A stretch of 47,104 bases of DNA from Cupriavidus sp. (GCA_031181345.1 JAPSLC010000042.1:1-47104), one strand, 5' to 3'; positions 17,626-26,535 are shown, counted from the first letter of the stretch. Translations and numbers: made by a program. Notes: a model not told the origin generated them from the letters alone.

Positions 17626-18561
17626 TCAGCCCAGGGCCGCCACCAGCTCCGGCACCACGGTGTTCAGATCACCCACCAGGCCGTAGTCGGCGACCGAGAA
17701 GATCGGCGCCTCGGCGTCCTTGTTGATCGCGACGATCACCTTGGAGTCCTTCATGCCGGCCAGATGCTGGATCGCTCCCGAGATACCGACGGCGATGTAC
17801 AGCTGCGGCGCGACGATCTTGCCGGTCTGGCCGACCTGGTAGTCGTTCGGCACGAAGCCGGCGTCCACCGCGGCGCGCGAGGCGCCCAGCGCGGCGCCCA
17901 GCTTGTCGGCCAGCGGCGTCAGCACCTTGGTGTAGTTCTCGCCCGAGCCGACGCCACGGCCGCCCGACACGATGATCTTGGCGGCGGTCAGTTCGGGACG
18001 ATCGCTCTTGGTCACTTCACGCGACACGAATTGCGAGATGCCGGCATCGGCCGCGGCGGGCACGGTGTCGACCGAGGCCGAGCCGCCTTCCGCGGCGGCC
18101 GGATCGAACGCGGTGCCGCGCACGGTGATCACCTTGATCTTGTCCGAGGACTTGACCGTGGCGATCGCGTTGCCGGCATAAATCGGGCGCTCGAAGGTGT
18201 CCGGGCCGTCGACCTTGGTGATGTCCGACAGCTGGGCCACGTCCAGCTTGGCCGCAACGCGCGGCAGCACGTTCTTGCCGTAGGCGGTGGCCGGCGCGAG
18301 GATGTGGCTGTAGTCGCTGGCGATCGCCAGCACCTGCTCGGCGACGTTCTCGGCCAGGCCTTCGCCGAAGTACGGCGCATCGGCCAGCAGCACCTTGGCG
18401 ACGCCGGCGATCTTCGCGGCCGCCTCGGCGGCGGCCTGGGCGTTGGCGCCAGCAACCAGCACGTGGACGTCGCCGCCGCATTGGGCCGCGGCGGTCACGG
18501 TGTTCAGGGTCGCGCCCTTGATCGATTGATTGTCGTGTTCAGCAATGACGAGTGCAGTCAT
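17626..18561 (-). CDS. etfA: Electron transfer flavoprotein subunit alpha
   Basis: FAD-carrying alpha subunit of ETF, shuttling electrons from acyl-CoA dehydrogenases to ETF-quinone oxidoreductase. 311 residues starting MTALVIAEHDNQSIKGATLN. The FAD signature is present: IIVSGGRGVGSGENY, GASRAAVDAGFVPNDYQVGQTGK, then YIAVGISGAIQHLAGM. AGGAG lies 8 bases before the ATG at 18561. It follows etfB after 20 bases; together they form an operon upstream of the acyl-CoA dehydrogenase. Confidence 0.97.
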   Translation of the reverse strand: MTALVIAEHDNQSIKGATLNTVTAAAQCGGDVHVLVAGANAQAAAEAAAKIAGVAKVLLADAPYFGEGLAENVAEQVLAIASDYSHILAPATAYGKNVLPRVAAKLDVAQLSDITKVDGPDTFERPIYAGNAIATVKSSDKIKVITVRGTAFDPAAAEGGSASVDTVPAAADAGISQFVSREVTKSDRPELTAAKIIVSGGRGVGSGENYTKVLTPLADKLGAALGASRAAVDAGFVPNDYQVGQTGKIVAPQLYIAVGISGAIQHLAGMKDSKVIVAINKDAEAPIFSVADYGLVGDLNTVVPELVAALG

Positions 18562-18581
18562 GTTCGTATCTCCTGGCGCGC

Positions 18582-19331
18582 TTAGATGACCTTGGCTTCG
18601 TTCTTGAGCTTCTGCACCAGCGTCGCAACGTCCGGCACCATCACACCCGCGCTGCGCTTGGGCGGCTCGACGACCTTCAGCGTCTGCAGACGCGGCGCCA
18701 CGTCGACGCCCAGGTCTTCCGGCTTCACGGTTTCCAGCGGCTTCTTCTTGGCCTTCATGATGTTCGGCAGCGTGACATAGCGCGGCTCGTTCAGGCGCAG
18801 GTCGGTGGTCACCACCGCCGGCAGCTTGACCGACAGCGTTTCCAGGCCGCCGTCGACTTCGCGCGTCACCGAGGCCTTGCCATCGGCGATCACGACCTTC
18901 GAGGCGAAGGTCGCCTGCGGCAGGCCGGCCAGCGCGGCCACCATCTGGCCGGTCTGGTTGGAGTCGTCGTCGATGGCCTGCTTGCCCAGGATCACCAGCT
19001 GCGGCTGCTCCTTGTCGATCAGCGCCTTCAGCAGCTTGGCCACGGCCAGCGGCTGCAGGTCTTCGCTGCTCTCGACCAGGATGCCGCGGTCGGCGCCGAT
19101 CGCCATCGCGGTACGCAGCGTTTCCTGGCATTGCGCCACGCCGCAGGAGACCGCCACCACCTCGGTGGCCACGCCGGCTTCCTTCAAGCGGACCGCCTCT
19201 TCCACGGCGATCTCGTCGAACGGGTTCATGCTCATCTTCACGTTGGCCAGGTCGACGCCCGAGCCATCGGACTTCACACGGACCTTGACGTTGTAGTCAA
19301 CCACGCGCTTGACTGCGACGAGTACTTTCAT
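18582..19331 (-). CDS. etfB: Electron transfer flavoprotein subunit beta
   Basis: AMP-binding beta subunit of ETF. 249 residues starting MKVLVAVKRVVDYNVKVRVK. Visible are KMSMNPFDEIAVEEAVRLKE, the AMP-region stretch LVILGKQAIDDDSNQTGQM, and the ETF-beta signature VTREVDGGLETL...PAVVTTDLRLNEPRY. GGAG lies 7 bases before the ATG at 19331. First gene of etfBA. Confidence 0.97.
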   Translation of the reverse strand: MKVLVAVKRVVDYNVKVRVKSDGSGVDLANVKMSMNPFDEIAVEEAVRLKEAGVATEVVAVSCGVAQCQETLRTAMAIGADRGILVESSEDLQPLAVAKLLKALIDKEQPQLVILGKQAIDDDSNQTGQMVAALAGLPQATFASKVVIADGKASVTREVDGGLETLSVKLPAVVTTDLRLNEPRYVTLPNIMKAKKKPLETVKPEDLGVDVAPRLQTLKVVEPPKRSAGVMVPDVATLVQKLKNEAKVI

Positions 19332-19372
19332 GCGCTCACTCCACTGATTGTCAGAAATTTGGTTCGCTCGCC

Positions 19373-19378
19373 ATTATA
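19373..19378 (-). promoter_or_regulatory. -10 element of etfBA
   Basis: Perfect TATAAT on the minus strand, 42 bases before the etfB start. No good -35 at standard spacing. A second AT-rich box (TATAAAAT) lies about 50 bases further upstream. Confidence 0.5.
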
Positions 19379-19433
19379 ACCACCGGGTCGGCGGCGCCCG
19401 GAATTTTCGAACGACCGTACTATTTTATAGGCA

Positions 19434-19457
19434 AAGAATTGCCGGGCATAGCCCGGC
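19434..19457 (-). terminator. Possible terminator downstream of metQ
   Basis: On the minus strand GCCGGGC-TAT-GCCCGGC (7 bp) followed by AATTCTTT, 145 bases past the metQ stop and upstream of the etfB promoter. Moderate T-run only. Confidence 0.5.
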
Positions 19458-19601
19458 AGGCGATTCGCGGCCGATGACTGCGCCGAACACTGTGCCGTTT
19501 GTCGACCGGTATTGTGCCGCAGAACGCCCGGCGCGGCACAGAGGCGACGGCCGGTTTCGAGGTTTTGTTCGATACCCGGCCGCAAGTGCTTGCCCCGGGG
19601 C

Positions 19602-20399
19602 TTACCAGGCGGTGATCACCGACTCCTTGAAGGTCTTGGTGACGTACTGCTTGATCTCCGGCGAGTGGTAAGCCTTGATCAGCTTGGCGACCCAAGGCTT
19701 GTTCTTGTCGGCCTCGCGCACGGCGATCAGGTTGGCGTACGGACCCTTCGGGCCTTCCATCGCGATCGCGTCCTTGGTCGGCGACAGGCCGGCCGATTCG
19801 GCGTAGTTGCCGTTGATCGCGGCGGCATCGAGGTCGTCCAGCGAGCGCGGCAGCTGCGCGGCGTCCAGCTCGACGATGCGGACCTTCTTCGGATTCTCGA
19901 CGATGTCCAGCGGCGTGGCCTTCAGGCCGGCGTCCGCACGCAGCTTGATCACGCCCTTGCTCTGCAGCAGCAGCAGGCCGCGGCCGCCGTTGGTCGGATC
20001 GTTGGGCACGCCGACGCGGGCGCCCTGCTTGAGCTGGTCGAGCGACTTGATCTTCTTCGAGTAGACGCCCATCGGGAACGTGACGGTATAGCCGACGTTG
20101 GCGAACTTGTAGCCGCGGTCCTTCATCTGCGCCTCGAGATACGGCAGATGCTGGTAGCTGTTGGCGTCGAGGTCGCCGGCGGCCAGCGCGGCGTTCGGCT
20201 GGATGTAGTCGCTGAACTCGACGACCTGGATGTTCAGGCCGTCCTTGGCGGCGACCTTCTTGACCTGTTCCATGATCTGGGCGTGCGGACCACCGGTCAC
20301 GCCGATCTTGATCGGCTTGTCCTGGGCCACCGCCGCGGTGGCGAGGCTGGCACCGAGCGCGGCGCCGATGATCCATTGCAGCAGGCTACGACGTTGCAT
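19602..20399 (-). CDS. metQ: Methionine ABC transporter substrate-binding protein
   Basis: Periplasmic NlpA/MetQ-family binding protein for methionine. 265 residues from ATG 20399, with AAGGAAG upstream. Signal peptide MQRRSLLQWIIGAALGASLA ending ...ATAAVA-Q; there is no lipobox cysteine, so unlike E. coli MetQ it is predicted soluble rather than a lipoprotein. The mature domain shows KIGVTGGPHAQIMEQVK, EFSDYIQPNAALAAGDLDAN, and VPNDPTNGGRGLLLLQ, all family blocks. Last gene of metN-metI-metQ, 91 bases after metI. Another substrate of the same family (e.g. D-Met or a related amino acid) cannot be excluded. Confidence 0.94.
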   Translation of the reverse strand: MQRRSLLQWIIGAALGASLATAAVAQDKPIKIGVTGGPHAQIMEQVKKVAAKDGLNIQVVEFSDYIQPNAALAAGDLDANSYQHLPYLEAQMKDRGYKFANVGYTVTFPMGVYSKKIKSLDQLKQGARVGVPNDPTNGGRGLLLLQSKGVIKLRADAGLKATPLDIVENPKKVRIVELDAAQLPRSLDDLDAAAINGNYAESAGLSPTKDAIAMEGPKGPYANLIAVREADKNKPWVAKLIKAYHSPEIKQYVTKTFKESVITAW

Positions 20400-20490
20400 G
20401 TCTGACTTCCTTTGCGATGCGTTCTGGGTTGAGTCTGGGATAAGGCAAGAAACCAAAATGAAAACGATACCGTCCGGTGCCGGATGGCGC

Positions 20491-21144
20491 TCAGCGATGG
20501 CTGATCCGGCGGACCAGCCAGTCGCCGAAGCTCTGCACCGCCTGCACCAGCACGATCAGGATCAGCACCACCGCCACCATCACCTCGGTGATGTAGCGCT
20601 GGTAGCCATAGCGGATGCCGAGGTCGCCCAGGCCGCCGCCGCCGATCGCGCCGGCCATCGCCGAATAGCCGACCAGGCTGACGAAGGTGATCGTCAGGCC
20701 GGCGACGATGCCGGGCATGGCCTCGGGCAGCAGCACCTTCCAGACGATCTGGCCCGTGCTGGCACCCATCGATTGCGCCGCTTCCACCAGGCCCTTGTCG
20801 ACCTCGCGCAGCGCGCTCTCGACCAGTCGCGCGATGAACGGAATTGCCGCGATCGTCAGCGGCACCACGGCCGCCGCGGTACCGATCGAGGAGCCGGCCA
20901 GGAAGCGCGTGAACGGAATCACCACCACCAGCAGGATGATGAACGGGATCGAGCGCACCGCGTTGACGACCACGCCGATCAGCCGGTTGAACAAGGGATG
21001 TGCAATCGGGCCGCCCCGGTCGGTCAGATGCAGCACCACGCCGAGCGGCACGCCGAGCAAGGCGCCGATCACGCCCGAGATGCCGACCATCACCAGGGTC
21101 TCGCCCAGCGAGGTCACAAACAGGTCGAACAGCTCAGACCACAT
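20491..21144 (-). CDS. metI: Methionine ABC transporter permease
   Basis: Inner-membrane permease, 217 residues with five predicted membrane helices. The EAA loop that docks on MetN is seen as LVEAAQSMGASTGQIVWKVLLPEA. The ATG at 21144 lies inside metN (11-base overlap) and has GGAGGAG upstream, so translation is probably coupled; the longer in-frame reading inside metN is rejected. Confidence 0.95.
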   Translation of the reverse strand: MWSELFDLFVTSLGETLVMVGISGVIGALLGVPLGVVLHLTDRGGPIAHPLFNRLIGVVVNAVRSIPFIILLVVVIPFTRFLAGSSIGTAAAVVPLTIAAIPFIARLVESALREVDKGLVEAAQSMGASTGQIVWKVLLPEAMPGIVAGLTITFVSLVGYSAMAGAIGGGGLGDLGIRYGYQRYITEVMVAVVLILIVLVQAVQSFGDWLVRRISHR

Positions 21145-22168
21145 GCTCGTACTCCTCCACCACCACGCCCTGCTCCTGCAGGAATGCCATTGCCGCCTTG
21201 ACGTTGTCGGCCTCGCCGGTGGCCATGATGGCCAGCGAGCCGAAGGCCTGTCCCTGGATCTCGTCGATATGCCCGTGCAGGATGTTGAAGTCCAGCCCGT
21301 AGCGGCGGATCGCCTGCGCCAGCACCGGCTGGTCGACGCCCTCGCCGGTGAAGGCGAGGCGGTAGACATGGTCGCGCCCGTTGCCGAGCCGGCTTTCGAC
21401 GCGCTTGAGCACGCTGGCCGGCAGCTCCTGCGCGATCACGTCGCCGATCATCGCGCGCGTGACCGCATGCTGGGGCCGCAGGAAGACATCGATGACCTGG
21501 CCCTGCTCCACCACGCAGCCGGCATCGAGCACAGCGACGCGGTCGCAGACCTGTTTGATGACCTCCATCTGGTGCGTGATCATCACGATGGTCAGCCCCA
21601 GGTCGCGGTTGATCTGCTTGAGCAGGTCGAGGATCGAACGCGTGGTTTCCGGGTCGAGCGCCGAGGTGGCCTCGTCCGACAGCAGCACCTTGGGCTTGCT
21701 GGCCAGCGCGCGGGCAATGCCGACGCGCTGCTTCTGCCCGCCGCTGATCTGCGCCGGATAGCGGTCCTTCAGCGCCGACAGTCCGACCAGCTCGAGCAGC
21801 GGCAGCACCGTCGCCGCGATCTCGTCACGGCTCTTGCCGGCCAGCTCCAGCGGCAGCGCCACGTTGTCGTAGACGGTGCGGGAGGACAGCAGGTTGAAAT
21901 GCTGGAAGATCATGCCGATGTCGCGGCGCGCCAGCCGCAGCGCGGAGGCATCCAGCGCGGTCAGGTCCTGCCCGGCGACGATCACGCGGCCGGCGGTCGG
22001 ACGGTTCAGCAGGTTGATGGCGCGCACCAGCGTACTCTTGCCGGCGCCGCTGCGGCCAATGATGCCGAAGACTTCGCCTGGCGCGATGGACAGGCTGACA
22101 TCCCGCAAAGCGTGCACATCCCCGGTCGCACCGGGGAATCGCTGCGAGAGACCTTGCAGTTCGATCAT
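21134..22168 (-). CDS. metN: Methionine ABC transporter ATP-binding protein
   Basis: ATPase of the methionine importer, 344 residues. Walker A GRSGAGKS (38-45), Q-loop in MIFQHFNLL, signature ISGGQKQR, Walker B VLLSDEATSALD, switch His in VMITHQ. The C-terminal 80 residues are the regulatory NIL/ACT-like domain (RLAFTGEGVDQPVLAQAIRR) that senses methionine and inhibits uptake. First gene of metNIQ. No Shine-Dalgarno sequence lies before its ATG; a terminator-like hairpin does. Confidence 0.96.
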   Translation of the reverse strand: MIELQGLSQRFPGATGDVHALRDVSLSIAPGEVFGIIGRSGAGKSTLVRAINLLNRPTAGRVIVAGQDLTALDASALRLARRDIGMIFQHFNLLSSRTVYDNVALPLELAGKSRDEIAATVLPLLELVGLSALKDRYPAQISGGQKQRVGIARALASKPKVLLSDEATSALDPETTRSILDLLKQINRDLGLTIVMITHQMEVIKQVCDRVAVLDAGCVVEQGQVIDVFLRPQHAVTRAMIGDVIAQELPASVLKRVESRLGNGRDHVYRLAFTGEGVDQPVLAQAIRRYGLDFNILHGHIDEIQGQAFGSLAIMATGEADNVKAAMAFLQEQGVVVEEYEHVV

Positions 22169-22179
22169 GAGACAGAGCG

Positions 22180-22226
22180 AAAAGAAAACGGCAACAGCCG
22201 GGACGGGGTCTCCAGCGCTGCTGCCG
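22180..22226 (-). promoter_or_regulatory. Hairpin plus U-run in the metN leader (candidate attenuator)
   Basis: On the minus strand CGGCAGCAGC (22217-22226) pairs with GCTGTTGCCG (22189-22198): ten pairs including one G-U, 18-base loop, followed by TTTTCTTTT. The run ends 11 bases before the metN ATG, so the hairpin is in the operon's own leader. A weak promoter (-10 TAAAAT at 22255-22260) lies just upstream. Confidence 0.55.
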
Positions 22227-22346
22227 CATTTATCGTTTTTGGATGTAACGGGCTATTTTAAGCGATCCGCTTCTTACCAGAAACGACTTTTTGCCGATGT
22301 CTTTAGACGAAAAGGGAATAAGGCGACGGTATTGAGTGCCGGCATG

Positions 22347-23153
22347 TCAACTCGGGCGCCATGCCGGCGGCCGCTTGTCGATGAACGCCTGCACGCCCTC
22401 CAGCGCCGACTCGTCCATCATGTTGCACGCCATAGTCTGCCCGGCCAGCTGATAGGCCGCCTCCACACCCATTTCCAGCTGGCGGTAGAACAGTCCCTTG
22501 CCCGCCGCGATCGCCGCGGCCGGCTTGGCGCAGATGCTGGCGGCCAGCTTCGCCACCTCGCCGTCCAGTTCGGCGGCCGGCACCACCCGGTTGACGAGAC
22601 CGCGCGCCTGCGCCTCGCGGGCGCCGATCATCTCGCCGGTCAGCAGCATCTCCATCGCGTGCTTGCGATGCAGGTTGCGCGACAGCGCCACGCCGGGCGT
22701 CGAACAGAACAGACCCAGGTTGACGCCCGACACGGCAAAGCGCGCGTCGTCGGCCGCCACCGCCAGGTCGCACATCGCCACCAGCTGGCAACCCGCCGCG
22801 GTGGCGATGCCGTGCACGCGCGCGATCACCGGCTGCGGCATGCGCTGGATCGCCAGCATCATGCGCGTGCAGCGGTCGAACAGGCGGCGGTAGTAATCGT
22901 GCGACGGCTGGGCGCGCATCTCGCGCAGATCGTGCCCGGCGCAGAAGGCCCGACCGGCCCCGGCCAGCACCACCACGCGCACGGCGGGATCGCCGGCGAT
23001 GCGGGTCAGCGCCTCGGTCACGGCATCGATCAGCGCCTCGGACAGCGCGTTGAAGGCGTCCGGACGCTGCAGGGTCAGGCGCAGCACACCGGGGGCATCC
23101 TGGCTTTGCACCAGCAGCGCCCCGGCAGCTTGTACGTGTTCCGATTCGGCCAT
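22347..23153 (-). CDS. Enoyl-CoA hydratase/isomerase family protein lacking the catalytic glutamates (ECHDC3-like)
   Basis: Crotonase-fold protein of 268 residues. The CoA-binding oxyanion-hole blocks are present (AFCAGHDLREM near 70-79 and HGIATAAGCQLVAMCD near 114-129). However, the two glutamates that hydrate the double bond in classical enoyl-CoA hydratase are Gln123 (GCQL instead of GCEL) and Gly143 (AVSGVNLG instead of the QPEI block). LGLFCSTPGVALSRN is typical of the ECHDC3 branch. So it likely binds an acyl-CoA, but hydratase activity should not be assumed. It follows the deacetylase gene after 61 bases and may share its transcript. Confidence 0.88.
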   Translation of the reverse strand: MAESEHVQAAGALLVQSQDAPGVLRLTLQRPDAFNALSEALIDAVTEALTRIAGDPAVRVVVLAGAGRAFCAGHDLREMRAQPSHDYYRRLFDRCTRMMLAIQRMPQPVIARVHGIATAAGCQLVAMCDLAVAADDARFAVSGVNLGLFCSTPGVALSRNLHRKHAMEMLLTGEMIGAREAQARGLVNRVVPAAELDGEVAKLAASICAKPAAAIAAGKGLFYRQLEMGVEAAYQLAGQTMACNMMDESALEGVQAFIDKRPPAWRPS

Positions 23154-23214
23154 GATCGTCTCCTGTTGTCGTGTTGGCGTGCTGTCGTGCTGTGGCGGAA
23201 CGAGTGCGCTTGCC

Positions 23215-24138
23215 CTACCGCTCCAGCAGCACCTTCAGATGCGCCAGCACGCTGCGTCCCAGCGCGCTGAGGTTGTAGCCGCCTTCCAGGCAGCTGACGA
23301 TGCGCCCCTGCGCATGCTGCCGCGCCAGCGTCATCAGCTCGGTCGTGATCCAGGCATAGTCCTGCTCGACCAGCCCCATCTGCCCCAGGTCGTCCTCGCG
23401 ATGCGCGTCGAAACCCGCCGAGATGAACAGCATCTGCGGGCGGAAGGCCTGCAGCCGCGGCATCCAGATCGTCTCGACCACCTCGCGCACCGCCATGCCG
23501 TTCGTGTAGGCCGGCAGCGGAATATTGGCCATGTTGTTGGCGACGTGCTCCGTCCCGCTGTACGGGTAGAACGGATGCTGGAAGAAGCTGCACATCAGCA
23601 CGCGCTCGTCGCCGCGGAAGGCGGCCTCGGTGCCGTTGCCGTGATGCACGTCGAAGTCGATGATGGCCACCCGTTCGAGCCCGTGCGCGTCGAGCGCATG
23701 GCGAGCGGCGATGGCGACGTTGTTGAAGAAGCAGAAGCCCATCGCGCGATCGGGCTCGGCGTGATGGCCCGGCGGCCGCACGCAGCAGAAGGCGTTCTCC
23801 AGCTCGCCGGCGATCACGGCGTCGGTAGCGGCCACCGCGGCGCCGGCCGCATGCGTGGCCGCGGCCAGCGTATGCGCGTTCATCGCGGTATCGGGATCGA
23901 TCGCGTGGTAGCCGCTGGCGGGGCTCGCTTCGTGCAGTCCGTCGACATAGCCGGACAGGTGCACGCGCTCGATCTGCTCGCGGCTGGCGGCCGGCGCCTC
24001 GCGGCGGTCCAGCAGGCCGTCGATGCCGTGCGAGATCAGGTGGTCTTCGATGGCGGTCAGTCGTTCCGGACACTCGGGATGGAACTGCCCCATCTCGTGC
24101 AGCAGGAATTCGGGATGCGTGTAGTAGCCGGTCGGCAT
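23215..24138 (-). CDS. Histone deacetylase family protein (class II-like amidohydrolase)
   Basis: Zinc-dependent deacetylase, 307 residues, of the HDAC/acetylpolyamine amidohydrolase/AcuC superfamily. Active-site parts: CVRPPGHHAEPDRAMGFCFFNN with the His125-His126 pair, DFDVHHGNGT with zinc ligands Asp163 and His165, and LFISAGFDAHREDDL with the third ligand Asp. The sequence is closest in style to bacterial HDAH enzymes (class II). Natural substrates may be acetyl-lysine, acetylpolyamines or other amides. Divergent from mltB; followed by the crotonase-fold gene. Confidence 0.92.
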   Translation of the reverse strand: MPTGYYTHPEFLLHEMGQFHPECPERLTAIEDHLISHGIDGLLDRREAPAASREQIERVHLSGYVDGLHEASPASGYHAIDPDTAMNAHTLAAATHAAGAAVAATDAVIAGELENAFCCVRPPGHHAEPDRAMGFCFFNNVAIAARHALDAHGLERVAIIDFDVHHGNGTEAAFRGDERVLMCSFFQHPFYPYSGTEHVANNMANIPLPAYTNGMAVREVVETIWMPRLQAFRPQMLFISAGFDAHREDDLGQMGLVEQDYAWITTELMTLARQHAQGRIVSCLEGGYNLSALGRSVLAHLKVLLER

Positions 24139-24308
24139 GGGATTTCAGCGCGTTTATCGAGGCGTTGTTGGGCGCGTGGCGGGCACTCCATTGGGTGCGC
24201 CGCTGTCTCCATCCCCGTACGTTAGCACAGCGGATGCCCGGCAACGCGGCAGCCGCCTTCCCCGTCCGGTCGTATCGTCCCGTGATGTTTTGCGCCGGAT
24301 GCGTCCGC

Positions 24309-24314
24309 TATACT
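24309..24314 (+). promoter_or_regulatory. -10 element of mltB
   Basis: TATACT, 25 bases before the mltB ATG; no strong -35. Confidence 0.45.
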
Positions 24315-24338
24315 CGGTCCCGACTTGCAAAGGACACC

Positions 24339-25451
24339 ATGACCGAACACACGCGTACCCTGCGCCGCCCTCTGCTGGGCGCCGCGCTCTGCTCCGTGGC
24401 GCTTGGCCTGTGCGGCGCCACGCCCTCGCTGCTGGCGGCCGGCAAGCGCCGCGTCAGCTTCCAGGAGGAAGAAATCGATCCCGGCCGCTATCGCAATGGC
24501 GGCAACCCGCAGGCGGCCGCCTTCATCGACGAGATGGTCGCGAAGCATGGCTTCTCGCGCGCGACCCTGAACGACTGGTTCGGACAGGCCGTCTATTCGG
24601 CCACGGTGGCGCGCCTGATCATGCCGCCGGCAACACCAGGCCGTAAAAGCTGGCGCACCTACCGCTCCCGCTTCATCGAACCGATCCGCATCAACGCGGG
24701 CGTGCGCTTCTGGCAGCAGCACCGCGACACGCTGCGCCGCGCGGAAAGCGAGTTCGGCGTGCCGGCCTCGGTGATCGTCGGCATCATCGGCGTCGAGACG
24801 ATCTACGGACGCGACATGGGCACGTTCCGCGTGCTCGACTCGCTGTCGACTCTGGCCTTCGACTATCCCGATACGCCCAATCGCGCCAGCCGCTCGGCAA
24901 TGTTCCGCGCGCAGCTGCAGGACTACCTGCTGTGGTGCCGCGATACCCGCACCGACGTGTTCTCGGTGCTCGGCTCGTATGCGGGTGCGATCGGCATTCC
25001 GCAGTTCATGCCGACCAGCCTGCGCGAATACGCGACCGACTTCGACCGCGATGGCCATATCGACTTGCGCAACAGCCCGGTCGATGCGATCGGCAGCGTC
25101 GGCCGCTTTCTGCAATTGCACGGATGGGAGCCGGGCCGGCCGGTGGTATGGCGCCTGGCCCAGGATGAAGGCAGCCGCGGCATCGCGTCGGCCGCGGCCG
25201 ACGGCGAGCCGTGGCCGACGCGCACGCTCAATCAGCTGACGCGCGCCGGCCTGCGGCTGGACGAGCCGATCGACGTCGCGCGCGAAGGCGAGACCGGGGT
25301 ACTGGTGGTGGACCTGCCGACGCCCGATGCGCCGACCGACTACATGCTCGGGCTGCGCAATTTCTATGTGCTGACGCGCTACAACCGAAGTTTCTTCTAC
25401 GCGCTGGCGGTCTATCAGCTGGGCGAGGCCGTCAAGGCCGCGATGGTGTAA
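24339..25451 (+). CDS. mltB: Lytic murein transglycosylase B
   Basis: Cleaves the MurNAc-GlcNAc bond of peptidoglycan with formation of 1,6-anhydro-MurNAc, in the periplasm. 370 residues from ATG 24339, with AAAGGA upstream. N-terminal export signal (LLGAALCSVALGLCGATPSL); the Cys25 context does not fit a lipobox well, so a soluble form is possible. Catalytic Glu153 lies in IIGVETIYGRDMG, the SltB/MltB signature, and SYAGAIGIPQFMPTS is the second family block, followed by FDRDGHIDLRNSP, an EF-hand-like calcium loop. Convergent with cysM. Confidence 0.93.
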   Translation: MTEHTRTLRRPLLGAALCSVALGLCGATPSLLAAGKRRVSFQEEEIDPGRYRNGGNPQAAAFIDEMVAKHGFSRATLNDWFGQAVYSATVARLIMPPATPGRKSWRTYRSRFIEPIRINAGVRFWQQHRDTLRRAESEFGVPASVIVGIIGVETIYGRDMGTFRVLDSLSTLAFDYPDTPNRASRSAMFRAQLQDYLLWCRDTRTDVFSVLGSYAGAIGIPQFMPTSLREYATDFDRDGHIDLRNSPVDAIGSVGRFLQLHGWEPGRPVVWRLAQDEGSRGIASAAADGEPWPTRTLNQLTRAGLRLDEPIDVAREGETGVLVVDLPTPDAPTDYMLGLRNFYVLTRYNRSFFYALAVYQLGEAVKAAMV

Positions 25452-25477
25452 GGACTGACCGGTCCGGGTCCGGGTCC

Positions 25478-25515
25478 GGCCGGCGCTTTACCTGCTTCAG
25501 CGGGCAGCGCCGGCC
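25478..25515. terminator. Inverted repeat between convergent mltB and cysM
   Basis: Perfect 10-bp stem GGCCGGCGCT/AGCGCCGGCC with an 18-base loop, centred between the two stop codons. No T-run on either side, so bidirectional termination is inferred from position. A tandem GGTCCG run lies just before it. Confidence 0.45.
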
Positions 25516-25557
25516 TTCAGCGGCTGGGGTTCACAGAACCGGGTCGATGACCCGCGT

Positions 25558-26460
25558 TCAGGCGGGGAAGACGCCGGTCGACAGATAGCGGTCGCCGCGA
25601 TCGCAGACGACGAACACGATGGTCGCGTCGCGCACCTCCTCGGCGATCCGCAGCGCCACGCACAGCGCGCCGGCGGCCGAGATACCGCAGAAGATGCCTT
25701 CCTCGCGCGCCATGCGACGCGCCATGTGCTCGGCGTCGGCCTGGCTGACCGGCTCGGTGCGGTCGATATGGCGCGGGTCGTAGATCTTCGGCATATAGGC
25801 TTCCGGCCATTTGCGGATGCCCGGAATGCGCGAACCTTCGGCCGGTTGTGCGCCGACGATCTGGATCGCCGGATTCTGTTCCTTCAGGTAACGCGACACG
25901 CCCGTGATGGTGCCGGTGGTGCCCATCGCCGAGACGAAATGCGTGACGCGGCCTTCGGTGTCGCGCCAGATTTCCGGACCGGTGGTTTCGTAGTGCGACT
26001 GCGGATTATCCGGATTGGCGAACTGGTCGAGGATGATGCCCTTGCCGTCGCGCTCCATCGAATCGGCCAGGTCGCGCGCGTACTCCATGCCGCCCTTGAC
26101 CGGGGTCAGGATGATCTCGGCGCCGTAGGCCGCCATGCTCTGGCGGCGCTCCATGCTCAGATCCTCGGGCATGATCAGCACCATCTTGTAGCCGCGGATC
26201 GCGGCGGCCATCGCCAGCGCGATGCCGGTATTGCCGGACGTCGCTTCGATCAGGGTGTCACCGGGCTTGATGCGGCCGCGCGCTTCTGCGCGCGCGATCA
26301 TCGACAGCGCTGGCCGGTCCTTGACCGAACCGGCGGGATTATTGCCTTCGAGCTTGCCCAGAATCACATTGCCACGCTCGGCGTTGGCGGCTCCGGGAAT
26401 ACGCTGCAATTGCACCAGCGGCGTGTTGCCGATGGTGTCTTCGATCGTCTTGTAGGCCAT
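25558..26460 (-). CDS. cysM: Cysteine synthase B
   Basis: PLP enzyme making cysteine from O-acetylserine and sulfide or thiosulfate. 300 residues from ATG 26460 (MAYKTIEDTIGNTPLVQLQR). PLP lysine is Lys47 in NNPAGSVKDRPA; the phosphate loop appears as EATSGNTGIALAMAAA and MGTTGTITG. RKWPEAYMPKIYDP and the 300-residue length favour CysM over CysK. The -10 TACAAT at 26489-26494 (minus strand) probably drives it. Confidence 0.94.
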   Translation of the reverse strand: MAYKTIEDTIGNTPLVQLQRIPGAANAERGNVILGKLEGNNPAGSVKDRPALSMIARAEARGRIKPGDTLIEATSGNTGIALAMAAAIRGYKMVLIMPEDLSMERRQSMAAYGAEIILTPVKGGMEYARDLADSMERDGKGIILDQFANPDNPQSHYETTGPEIWRDTEGRVTHFVSAMGTTGTITGVSRYLKEQNPAIQIVGAQPAEGSRIPGIRKWPEAYMPKIYDPRHIDRTEPVSQADAEHMARRMAREEGIFCGISAAGALCVALRIAEEVRDATIVFVVCDRGDRYLSTGVFPA

Positions 26461-26535
26461 GATGGGGCGAGTCCAAATGTCGGCGCCCATTGTAATGCAG
26501 TCGTCATGACCCTGCCGTCGGCGGGGCGGCAGGCG

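Noticed and set aside
22169..22260. SAM-II or other SAM riboswitch at metN
   Set aside because: The leader is short, holds one hairpin plus U-run and lacks the pseudoknot sequences of known SAM classes.
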